Made by a program: the position numbers and the translations under genes. 64,000 nucleotides of DNA from Simmondsia chinensis. Lineage: Eukaryota; Streptophyta; Magnoliopsida; Caryophyllales; Simmondsiaceae. The notes beneath the pieces were generated by a model that saw nothing but the letters and a program-made list of their open reading frames with translations, had not been told where the DNA came from and made no database searches. The stretch is from assembly GCA_018398585.1 (NCBI GenBank), contig JAGTTD010000009.1, positions 13,893,193-13,957,192 on the forward strand. The letters are read 5' to 3'. How positions within the stretch are numbered: the first letter of the stretch is position 1; the number at the start of each line of letters is the position of its first letter. This document shows, piece after piece, positions 1-10,362 of the stretch.

Positions 1-97
1 TCTTGTTGCACTTAACACAGCTCAAAAGTCCATGTTACTGCTGAGAATCACAATATGCATCAGAACTTCTGAATTTCAACCTGTAGAATGCTGCACA

Positions 98-2745
98 TCA
101 GATTTTGTATGTCATTAACCACACAAAAATGCATTTGAAGTTCTTAAATACCTCAGGAGGCCTTCCAAACTCAAACCTAAAGAACCCAACATCAAAATCT
201 GCTTGTAGACGTTTCCCATTGCAGCACACACAGCCAAAACTCTTGATCATGGTAACAAAACACAATGTAATTCCACATGATTGCAGCTGCAACTCTTTCA
301 TCTTGGATCTTATCCAAAATTTGTATTGCTTATACATCCACTTTCTAAACCAACTCAGTCCAAGCTCAACAAACACTTGATTGCTTCCCAATTTGTCTTG
401 TTGTGCTGCAATTCCCAGAAATTCAGCAGTGTTAACCCGATGCAACTCATATTGACATATTTCAGCTCGTTTCTTGTTCAAATGGATGCTCATTGATGTG
501 AACAAGTTATTAAACCTTCCAAAAGACATAATAGCACCAACCAAACTCAATCTGAACAGCTCATTCACTACTGACAGTGAGGAAATTCTCTAAGAGTGTT
601 CTGCATCCTCCAAAACTTCCTTTGATGGAATCTTAAGAGTAAACTTGTAAGATCTCAAAATTTCACCCACTTCTTCCCAAACTCTTGCATAGAACACACA
701 AATTAGGAGTTCATAAACCATTGTTGAATGCCAAATGCACAATGTCATAACTTGAACACCCAAAACATTCCAAACGACACTACCAATGCTGCAGCTCACC
801 CTTTGTGATCTGTACAACAGATTTCTTGGTACCCAAAGCTTTACCAACCACCAATCTTGCCTCAAATGACCAAGATTTGCTTCCTCATCAACCATGCCAC
901 ACATGAGCAACAAATACAACAAATGGAGACACTAAAAGAACTCAGGAACCGCTGTAAACTTCTTCAACCTCTGAGATGTTCTGCTCCAAACTTTGTTGCT
1001 GATATGCACTCCAACTTCAGCTAGAATTATCCTTGATGCTGCATTGATCGTTTCCATCCAAACATTGAGAAGATATTGAAGCTTATGCATATAACTTTTT
1101 CATTTGGAACAGCCACAACAGATCATCCCAAGCACATTCAGATTCTGCACCAAATCAGCCCCTTCCAGTTGCAGTTTGTCCCAATTCTCAAGTGCTATCA
1201 CCTTTGGCTTTACTTGGCTTTGCACTCCAGTTGCGAGGTCATACCCGAGGCCAAACACCTCCTCAAACCATCCACAATTCTTCAAACCACTAACAACAGT
1301 TATCATCCCTTCAAGTAAGCGCTTTTGTATGAACCGAAACAACACCAATTTTGGGACAATGGAAACTTCATTGTCACAAGAATTATGCAGCTTGTAAAAT
1401 GTATGATTCTAGTCTTCACAACTTGCTTTGTCGTTAACTTCGCAATGACCCACAGCCTCTACCATTTTTCCGCCAATGCTTGTACTGACATCACATTCTT
1501 CAAAATCATACCGCAACATCGAATGCCTAACTTCTCCAAACACATGTAATTCATTCTTTCCCGGATCAAGGGGACTTCTAACTCCAAACATATCAGTTAC
1601 AACACTAGTTGTACTGATTTTGGGCTGCACAGAAATCCGCTTCAGCATATCACTGCATTTATACACATCCATCAGCTCAATTGCTTATGTAGACACAAGT
1701 CTTCTCCTTTGTTGAACCTTGAAACGCACTCTCGCAGCTTGATTAATTCCTTTCAATAGAGAATCAACTCTTTTCAGCTTCATATAAACTTAAAAATATT
1801 CTCTCGGATTAGGAGGCAACTCGTCATATGAATGTGTATTTGAACACACCATTTCTCCACTCCGTGAATCTTGTCCTTCATCAGATAATACCTCAGCCGC
1901 AATAATTGATTTCTTAAACAAGTGTTTCATTTCAGCAGTGTAGATGCTACAATTCTGATTTAAAATTCCCATGTCCGCATTCCTCAAGTTTGGATTCTGC
2001 ATACCAACTTGCCCTGGAAAAGCACTTAACTGATTGGACGATGTATTCATTGCTATCACCGCAGTAGCATTGACTTTTCCAGTTGTAATCAAAGATTCTG
2101 CAGTCTCTTCTCCTTGTATACCATTTGAATCTTGTATACCAGCATATACATCGGTAAGATTAGCATCTTGAGTTAGTTCTTGTTGATCATCAAACATACT
2201 AAGCTGAAACACAACCTCACGCTTCAACTTCGGCTTTGTCAACTTCTTTTTACCCCAAAAATCTTTCAACTCTTCATTTAGATTGTTCCTCTTTGACTTA
2301 GTCTTTGCTTTCTTTAACCTTTATTTGACATGAAAATCGTATTCCCATTCCGGATGCATGTCATACTATGCCTCAACATCATCAAGTACTCTAACTCTAG
2401 CAAAGAGTCTTCATAAGGATCATTTTGTTCAAACTCAGGTTCTTCTAGCTTGTGTTCATCAGTTTCGGCATTATCGGAGACGAGTTCATCTCCAACGGCA
2501 ACAGATTCCACTCTCTCTTTTCGCTTAACATGGAACTTTCGTTGTCTAACGCTATCCACTAGCTCCGGAAACTCATTTGCATCAAGAACACCAGCACGAC
2601 TGATGTTAGGATAAGCTAAACATTGCTGAATCATAAGTCGCTGCATCTTTGCGTCCCATTCCTGTCTCCTTTTCTGGAAATATTCTTCACATTCTTGTCA
2701 CAATTCTTTCCTTAATTTCATCAACTCCTCAGTCAACTTATCCAT
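98..2745 (-). pseudogene. Decayed long ORF of element A, unrecognised protein
   Basis: Five open stretches (2269-1790, 1672-1409, 1348-1100, 922-590, 568-98) share one minus-strand frame, separated only by stop codons. A further stretch from an ATG at 2745 to 2314 joins them by a frameshift near 2320. Together they describe a former protein of roughly 880 codons, possibly continuing left of the window. The N-terminus looks like a coiled coil (rich in K, E, L and Q). It is followed by an acidic stretch, then a Lys/Arg-rich stretch near 2320-2220 that could be a nuclear signal. The last third is rich in hydrophobic and aromatic residues. I do not recognise the family and see no RT, integrase, protease DTG or CCHC motif. 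The frame retention shows that it was once coding. Confidence 0.55.
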
Positions 2746-2765
2746 ATTGACAATGAACAACAACT

Positions 2766-2957
2766 TCAATCTAGACAACTCAGTTCGCCGGATATGAGTT
2801 CGAAAATCGCAGAAGAAGAAGACTTGTTTCGCAATTCTTCAACAATCGATTGCTTTATGAAGTTGTACTCCTTCGTTCGCACAAACCAACCCTTGCTATC
2901 GGTTCCATGATCATCACTGATTATAAACCCTAACTTGCAGAGTTCGCGAACAAACAC
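2766..2957 (-). pseudogene. Short ORF in the leader of element A
   Basis: A 63-codon minus-strand ORF lies between the primer site and the long decayed ORF, in another frame. It has no motif I recognise and may be chance or the remains of an N-terminal coding piece. Confidence 0.25.
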
Positions 2958-3802
2958 TAACTTCGAACAATTTCTGACAGTGATGTTTTCTTGATTAATT
3001 CGGACTAAGAATCTGAAATAGGTTCGATTTTTGTTTGTAATGATGATTTAAACACACAATTCACCACAACCATCAAGAACGAAGTCAAATTTCACACTTT
3101 CGGTGCTCAGTTCGTTGTCAGATTTTTGCCTAAGCATATCTCCACTCAATAACATGTAAATCTTAAGAATCAATGCAGATTCTGATGAATTCTCACCACT
3201 TCTATGCTTAACGACACAATTTCATCACAATCCAGCAACAAAAGCATATTCGGATCGAATATGAACTTGTAGTTCAGAAAGCAGTTACCTCAACTTCAAT
3301 TTCTAAATTGTAGAATCTGATTAAACCTCAATTCAGCTGGTTTCTAATCTTTTGATGATGATCAAGTGCAATGTGGATCAATTAGCATCACTTGACTTCT
3401 TCTCCACAGATCAAATGAATATTTGATCAAGATCAATTATGCTTTGCACATAACTTCAGCAACTGATATTTTACTTCTGCACTAAAATTCAGCAGCTAAT
3501 GCTTGATCAAATCTACTGAATTCACTATGAATCAGCTTTAATGTTGAATGTAGTCAACAAATACTAATCAATTAACCTTTGTTCAATGTAATTCCATCAA
3601 TTCTAATCCCAATCGAAGCAACTCCCAGGCACTTGCTGGTCAGCACAGCAGTAACTGCCAATCTACAACTTCAAAATTCAGAATTGAATTCTGATTACAA
3701 AATCTGAACTAAATCTATATCATTGTTTTTATTGATTGATTGCAGTGCAATCAATCAGATTTTGTATTTTTTTCGGATATAAGCTTGATTAGGAAGCCAA
3801 AT
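2958..3802. other. Untranslated leader of element A
   Basis: This AT-rich stretch between the primer site and the first ORFs has many stops in all frames. I see no coding signal or RNA gene in it. Confidence 0.5.
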
Positions 3803-3820
3803 CAAGGCTCTGATACCAAT
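3803..3820 (-). promoter_or_regulatory. Primer-binding site of element A (tRNA-iMet type)
   Basis: The minus strand directly after the LTR reads ATTGGTATCAGAGCCTTG, the standard plant site complementary to the 3' end of initiator methionine tRNA. This sets the element's orientation (5' end on the right). Confidence 0.9.
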
Positions 3821-4392
3821 TGTTAAGGTTTCAAAGATTTCTCTTGAGCCTCAACCTTGGTTGGGATAGTACGAGTATGAGATGAGAAGAGAATATAGAG
3901 TTTAGTTGAGATAAGAAGGGAAAAAAGATGGGAAGTAGAGAGAGATATCAAAAGATATCAAATTCATTCATAAAAGTTGTTCTCCATTACAAACTAATGC
4001 CCACTACTTGTACTACTTACAAGATATGAGCTAATACATTGAATCTAGCCACACAAGGACTAACCGCCTTTTAAGTGAGCCGCCACATTTGACTCAACTA
4101 ACTAATGGCCTTGACCACCATCACCTAACAACTCTAGACTTTGCTTATTACAAGGCTCAACCAAAGCTTAAGCTACTAATTACAATATCAACTAACCAAT
4201 ACCACTAAACATAACCGCAGCCCCATAGAACAGCAGCACAGCAACGTAACAACCACAATGCAGCAGCAATAGAACTTATTCAGCACATAACAGCCTTAAA
4301 AACATCAACATATAGCAGCACATTAACCCAACAGCAGCAAGACAGTAACCAGGACAACAATAGCCCATGCTTTGGATTCTCGGTTCATAACA
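3821..4392 (-). repeat. 5' LTR of element A (572 bp)
   Basis: On the plus strand it starts TGTTAAGG next to the primer site and ends CATAACA, giving the expected short inverted termini (TGTTA/TAACA). The right boundary is fixed independently: from 4393 onward the reading frame of the B antisense ORF begins. The LTR is purine-rich on its left side and CAG-rich on its right, like the LTR of element G. If the usual 5-bp duplication was made, it should be GCTAC (4393-4397), repeated at the far end outside this window. Confidence 0.85.
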
Positions 4393-5813
4393 GCTACCTT
4401 TATCAAAAGCCTTCCTTCTAATATAAAACACAGTTTAAATAAGTTTATTTGGGTTAAGCCTCCGAGTCGTCCCCGTTACCCTACGAAATGGTAGCCGGTA
4501 TATAAGCCTCCTCGACCGGCACTTGACACTTTGACCTTAGAAGAATGAGCTATATGCGACCACTTTACTGGGGATTTTGAAAGGGGTAAGTTTCTGGCGA
4601 AAGGGGGGATGTTAGAATAGGAGATAGTTTTAGTAAATGCTGTCTTGAGCCCGAAATCGTATCCAGGTATGTGTTTGGTTGCTCTTTCTTTAGTTGGCAG
4701 GGTCTTGAGTGCACTTTCCTTTCTTTCATTAGCTGAAGACCTTGAGGAGCTAGACTTGTCTTCCCTCCCTACCGGTACAAGGGGCAGAGGAGGCATCCTG
4801 TTCCACAGAAGCATAGGATTACAAAAGCGTCATCGCGCCAGTGTTCTTCATCTTCTGTGAAGAAGGTGCCTTCTTACAAGCGTCGCCGTTCAGAGAGAAG
4901 GCGACTAGATCTCAAGATGATCTTACTACGAATGCTGATCTTGATTTGGGAGTGGAGAGCTCTATTTTGGTGGTACGAGACCCACCTTCAGAGATCCTTG
5001 AAAGGGATATGGTTGCGGGTTTGTGTAGTGAGCGTGAGCCTAGAGGGGCACAAAGGGGGCTGGAGCCATTCGACACCAATCGGTTATAATTTTGATTTCC
5101 TTGGTCAATGTTTAAAAGAATTCTAGTCTAGGGATTTGGGAAGAGAATATGAAGCCCCTTCACTTGAGTTGGCATCTCTTATTTCTCAAGTAAAAAACTT
5201 TTCTTCTCTTATTTTATAATTTCTCTTTATGTCTTATGCATTTTGTGTTTGTGACTTTGGGGCTTAGTGCAATGGGGGCTGCCTTTGAGGCTCTATCAGA
5301 GAAAGACTCCGTCTTTCAACAACTTCAGCACGAACTTGCATCTTCCTTAGCTGTGTTGAAGAGTTCCCAGGATGCTGAACGAACTTGCATCTTCCTTAGC
5401 TGCGTTGAAGAGTTCCCAAGATGCTGAACAACGTCAGATGAGGGCGAATAAAGAGTTAAAGACTAAGATTGAAGAGTTGAAGGCTGAGAATGATGGGTTG
5501 AGATTATCTATTCAAGAATCCCAGGATAAACTCGAAAGGTTCCTTGCTGAGATTCCCACCCGGTTGGCTGGTGCCAAGGAGGTGGCGATAGCAGATTACC
5601 GTGCTAGTATTAAATTTTCTGAGGAGCAGAGCGAATGGTACTAGAGTGAAGCAGATAAGGCCTTAATTAAATTTTTAGAAAAAGTGCAAGTTGTCGTCCC
5701 TCAGCTTGAAGCCTCTTTTCTTCAACAGATAGTGGACAAGGTGAACAAGGAGATGGAAGATAAGGTGGAAGATGGGTCCAGTATTTAGAGTGATCAGGAA
5801 GATTGAAGTAGTA
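4393..5813 (+). pseudogene. Antisense ORF (gypsy-type transposon protein, PF04195-like) of B, N-terminus lost
   Basis: The plus-strand frame starting at 4393 reads straight from the end of the A LTR. It gives NKFIWVKP near 4440, matching NKFVWVRP in the antisense gene of C (about 25.95 kb), so both encode the same family. Downstream are likely introns (GTATGTG near 4665, and an acceptor ending GGCTTAG at about 5268). A coiled-coil C-terminal part follows at 5269-5813, rich in K, E, L and Q and ending in acidic residues. Stops interrupt it at 4490, 5642 and others. The N-terminal half would lie beyond element A. As in C, its C-terminus points towards pol. Its function is unknown; the family is annotated only as a gypsy-associated protein. 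Confidence 0.7.
5331..5426 (+). repeat. 48-bp direct duplication inside the B antisense ORF
   Basis: The segment beginning GAACTTGCATCTTCC occurs twice in tandem (about 5331 and 5379) with two or three substitutions. It repeats a piece of the coiled coil. Confidence 0.85.
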
Positions 5814-6490
5814 TTTTTGGTTTTAGCATCGCTTTCTTAGTGTTTAGTTTATTTTTGTTGTAAATATACTCATGTTACACGAACCTTCAAAAGGGTGTTT
5901 TGTTGACTACTTTGTATAAAAAGTATTTTGTTTAAAGCGTTTGGAAGTGTGCGTATTAGAGTGTTTGTCAATGTGCTCACTATTGATGAATGGCTTTATG
6001 TGAGTAAAGGGCTTGAGTAACTTTAATGTCTTAAAGAGTGAGGGACTAAGTCATACCCTCCCTTAATCAGGCGTTGCCTTACCCATTTTTTGGGCTATTT
6101 TGGCTTGTGGCGAGCGCTATCGTTAAAATAAGTGTTTTAACTTTTGGAATATGTTTTAAAGCTTAGAGGATTTAAGTCCGTTAAGGATAATTTTTGTTAT
6201 TGTTCCCGTGGCAGGGTACTAGGAAGTACTTATAATTGCTTGTGTGAGTAGTCAATGTGGGCATTGCCGCTTCTAATTTGATAATTCTTGGTACGACTTC
6301 TAGGAATTGTATTCCTGATTGGAGGCATTATTTATGGTCGAGCAACGGTTATTGAAGACGTTGCTACTCCTAATTTATTAACTTTTGGCACGGTAACTTT
6401 GAGCTACTAATTTGAGGCTTTGTCAAGTTTTGGCTGTTGAGCTAGGCTTTGATTGCCTGTGTATTTGGCCTCCTGATTCTTACTTACAAG
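5814..6490. other. Non-coding spacer of element B
   Basis: No ORF or repeat of note is visible. It lies between the antisense ORF and the first tandem arrays. Confidence 0.4.
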
Positions 6491-6493
6491 TTG

Positions 6494-7135
6494 AGGTGGA
6501 ATGCATTGTGAATACTTTTAATTCCTAGAAACCAGCCATAGGCTGGGTTGGAGCGTATTGTGAATATTTTTAACTCCTAGTCCCCAGCCATAGGCTGAGT
6601 TGGAGCGTATTCTGTTTCGTACTCCTTGTGTCGGTTGGAGCATAAACCGTGCTCCAATATTGGTTGGAGAAGAACAATCGCACACCCCGATGTTAGGTGG
6701 GCCACAAATAACCGCAGGCTCTCAGGTTAGGGGAGAGTTTACCGCGCCTGAATACTCTGTGCTCCCATTTCAATTGGAGAAAAAACAACCGCCCGCCCTG
6801 ATGTTAGGTGGGGCACAACTAACAGCGGGCTCTCGCGTTAGGTGAGAGTTTACCGCACCCGAATACTCTGTACTCCCATTTCAATTGGAGAAAAAACAAT
6901 CGCCTGCCCCGATGTTAGGTGGGGCACAAATAACCGTGGGCTCTCACGTTAGGTGAGAGTTACCGTGCTCGAATGCTCTGTGCTCTTATTTCAATTGAAG
7001 GCAAAACAGCTGCCCGCCCTGACGTTAGATTTGGCACAAATAACCGCCGGCTCTCACGTTACATGAGAGTTTACCATGCCCGCATACTCCACGCTTCCAT
7101 TTCAATTGGAGAAAAAAAAACCACCCGCCCTCGGT
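6494..7135. repeat. Tandem array, mainly a ~111-bp unit, in the B 3' region
   Basis: Two ~70-bp copies with the hairpin CCAGCCATAGGCTGG (6530-6605) lead into about four or five copies of a ~111-bp unit. Each starts near AATACTCTGTGCTCCCATTT (for example 6751 and 6862) and holds TCTCACGTTAGGTGAGAG-like palindromes. Copies differ by substitutions and small indels. Short ORFs here follow the repeat and are not genes. Confidence 0.85.
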
Positions 7136-7600
7136 GTTAGAGGGGGTACAGTATGCCTGCCTGAGAAGGACGTATAGCACACAAGTGCGTCTTACCTGCC
7201 TGAGAAGGGCTTATATCTCGACTAATATTGCCAGCCTGAGAAAGGCTTATGGCTTCCCTATCTCTGAACTCCCAATGCTACTTGGAGCAAATCCCAACAC
7301 CAGCCCCGGTATCAATAGGACATACACCATCACGGGCTCCCGATAATATTAGGAGTCTACTACAAATAACAATTTCAGCCCCCAGCCCCCAGTCCGGGGC
7401 TGGGTTAACATGGATCTTATAAAAGAAACTAAATCACATAAATCACATAAGGGAGCATAAATTATGTAGAGAACGTTAAACCCCCAGTCCCCGACCAGGG
7501 ATTGGGTTGTGACATAAATCACATAGGGAACGTAAATCATATAGAGAATGTAAAGCCCCCAGCCCCCGGCTAGGGACTAGATTGTAACAGAGAAAAATAA
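7136..7600. repeat. Short repeat families with CCCAG/CTGGG hairpins, B 3' region
   Basis: First come three copies around CTGCCTGAGAAGGGCTTA (7152-7245), resembling half-units of the 78-bp array further right. Then three ~90-bp copies around CCCCCAGYCCCxGxCxxGGGxTxG (7378-7580) appear, separated by AT-rich text containing AATCACATA. Each GC core can fold into a hairpin. Confidence 0.7.
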
Positions 7601-10362
7601 TATAACTTTGCCACCAGTCGTCGCTGGTGAATGCAGCTACCAATCGTCACTGGTAAATGGAATATTCCGTAGTTATCAAGAGGCGGCCTGAATGGGCATT
7701 CTATTTGGGTGTACAAAACCGCTAGCAAGAATGCGATTGCACGTGTTTGTTAATGAGCATGCCTTGTGGCTTACACATGCCTCATTAAAAAGTGGTAGAC
7801 TTTATTAGGCGTCGACTGGTGCCTTGTAAGTCTGTAGAATAACGTGCCCTTCGCACCGTGAAGGTAAGGGGTCTTTTAAGGCTTCATCTTTAGCTCTAAG
7901 AGTATTAGCCTCTTTATTGGAAAGCAAACGAGCCAAGACGAGTGTCTCGAGTGTTTCTCTGCTACCTTTGTGCGTTGTAGTACCTGGACAAGCAGCTTGG
8001 CAATAGTGCTTAGTTGCGCCTTTTGGCAACACCGTTTAGCCAAAACTGAAAGGGGTGAAATCGAGGTATATTGGCGTTACTGCACAGCCGGCCCAGTGGC
8101 CGGTAGCACCTAGGTAAAGTGGATAGTGCAAAGCCAAGATCACGGGAGGCTTGGTTAGAAACAAAATCTAATTAGCCTCGTTGTTGACCCCAGTGAGTTG
8201 CTTAAGTTTGTTGGTGATGGCTTTTACTTCGCCTCTGGTGAGCTACTCATTTAAGGAGTTGGCGAAGCTATCTGGCCAAGCTCATAGGCGGTTATAACTG
8301 GTCAAGCTTGTAGGTGCAGCCAAGTTTCTTGGCCGTGCGCTAGGTTAACACCATTAAATTCGTTTTGCGGCAGCTTAAGCCTTCAATTAGTGGTAAAGTT
8401 CCTACTAGTGAGCTTTCGTCACATCCTTTTGTTGGCAGCGCCAAAAGGACATGATTAGTGGCGTTGTGAATTAACGTTGGCACCATTTTGGCCTTAGCTT
8501 AGTTCAGTGATGGCGTCGTTATTATTGAAGGGAACCCTGGAGGGCGTTACCCTTGTGTTAGGCGGTAATCTTCCTCTTGGCTCAAATTTTACTTTATTTG
8601 GGTCGCTTTTGGGTTAAGGACCCTGCCGCCTTCACACATAACGGCACCTTATGCCAATTTAATTGTTGTTACTAATATATGGGTTAGTGTTTCCACATGC
8701 TAGGACTTTAAAATCTAAAAACGAAATAACAATAGTAATTTGTTTCTTATTTTCTATTTTATTACTGCTACTATTATTTTAAATTGTTCTACCTTATTTG
8801 TCCCCGGTCGTGACAGGTTCAGGTATTACTATTTAGGGCGTAAAGAGGACTCAGTGGCCGGTGTCTTGGGGTCAGTATTGGGCCTAAGGTAAACGCCAAG
8901 GTTTCCTATCCATACTTCCTAAAAGATAAATTACCTGAAATGGGTACGGTAGCCTCCAACCATATGAGGGTCTTAGGCATCTTTCAAGAGGTACCAGGTT
9001 AAACGCTAGCAAGCTATCTTTCCCACGGATGGCACCTTTATTTCGGATAAATTTGGTTCAGCCAGTGAGCTAAACCCAAATGGCTTGAGCAACAAATATT
9101 TGTAGGTTTTGGATGAGAGCGGGACTCAACCCTCACTTGAAAAAGCAACTGCTGGCGTGCTTAACCCGGGCTCTCCTGCAAAACGAGCAAGGCTATCAGA
9201 GGGACCAGCTGTGGTTTGGACCGCGAGGGACCCCTCCGATGCCTAAGTATGTAGGAGAAGTAATAGCGACAACAGATAAATATGCGTAAGGCAAATGATA
9301 CCTGGTGAGCATAATCCGGCTCGTGGAGAGGAAGAGGCACGTCGGATGATAACCACGGAGGGGAGGGAGCGAACCCGAATCCTAGTAAAGGGAGAGACGT
9401 GAGGTCTCTTAAGGAGAGGTGAGGCGTGAGGCCTTGGGGTGGATTGCCTGTGTGGGGCATGACGCCCCGGGCAAGATGAAGGCATTATGCGGTTGGGGTT
9501 GAGTATCGGGTGAAGGTGCCCAGAGGAGCTTGGGTTGAATGAGGGAAGTGCGGCTGGTATTTATGGGAGAGGGGGAGCTGGTTGGTGTTGGGCGGTAATG
9601 CCGGGTTGGGGTTGTACCACCTAACTTTGCATAACGTGGAGATGAAGGTAGCTGATATGTTAAAGAGGAGGTGGTACCGCCTGGGTGATGAGGAGGTGGT
9701 ACCGACTGGTGGTGATTGATTGAGAGGGATGGTGGTATCTCCTGGGTTTGTGCATGATAGCAGAAGGATGGTGAGTGCATACCATGAGTGTTGGTGAAGG
9801 TAGGCAGTTGTACACCGAAAGTAGGTAGGTAGTAGTTGGGATTGGCGGTACCTTGGTTTTTCATGGTAGGCGGAGCTTGACGGTAATGGGAGATGAGCAT
9901 GAATCGTGTGCTAATGGTTGGCAGGGTTGGTGGTACCGAGGCTTGTGGTAGGGCGGTACCTTGGACACCGTGTAGGCCATAGGTTGGCGGTACCCCGGTA
10001 CCGGGGTTTACAGCAGATATGGCTGGTGGAGGCATATTTAGTGCTGCCAGGCTACTACCTTCATGGACTTACGGTAATTATTGGCCGTGAGGTGTGTAGG
10101 TGCTACCAGGTCTTAACTTATTGACTCGGTTTACTTTTTCCCCAACAGTTCCTAATTAGTAAATTGGAGCAGCAATTAATAACCATTCCACCTCCTGCAT
10201 GCTTGTTTGGCTAAATTGTGAAAAACATTTTCCTTTTTAGAATCGCTATCTATAGAGCAATTTTGTAAATGTGTTCTCGGCAAGAGTTTTTTGTTTGAAA
10301 ATTTTTTAATTTTTGTTTTACTTTTATTGTAAAAAAGATAAATTATTTTTCTACAGGTTTAT
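7601..10362. other. B spacer with an unrecognised Pro/Thr-rich open frame
   Basis: No transposon protein is recognised here. A minus-strand frame at 10035-9409 (208 codons) is rich in Pro, Thr, Ser and His and contains many GGTACC-derived triplets. It overlaps other open frames and has no domain, so biased composition explains it better than a gene. An overlapping frame continues to 9161. The rest (7601-9160) is a mix of GC-moderate unique-looking text without coding signal. Confidence 0.4.

Larger units (their letters stand above)
1..4392 (-). mobile_element. LTR retrotransposon A, 5' part, cut by window start
   Basis: A complete LTR at 3821-4392 is followed, on the minus strand, by an initiator-Met type primer site and then 3.8 kb of internal sequence running off the left edge. 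I find no reverse transcriptase, integrase, protease or zinc-knuckle signature in the visible part, so it may be a large non-autonomous (LARD-like) element. Its right end joins the middle of an antisense ORF of element B at 4392/4393, so A is a nested insertion. The 3' LTR and the second target duplication would lie left of the window. Confidence 0.8.

Noticed and set aside
9161..10035. 208-codon Pro/Thr-rich minus-strand ORF
   Set aside because: Composition is biased, overlapping frames are equally open, no domain is visible, and it lies in the variable non-coding region of B. It is noted as an open frame only.
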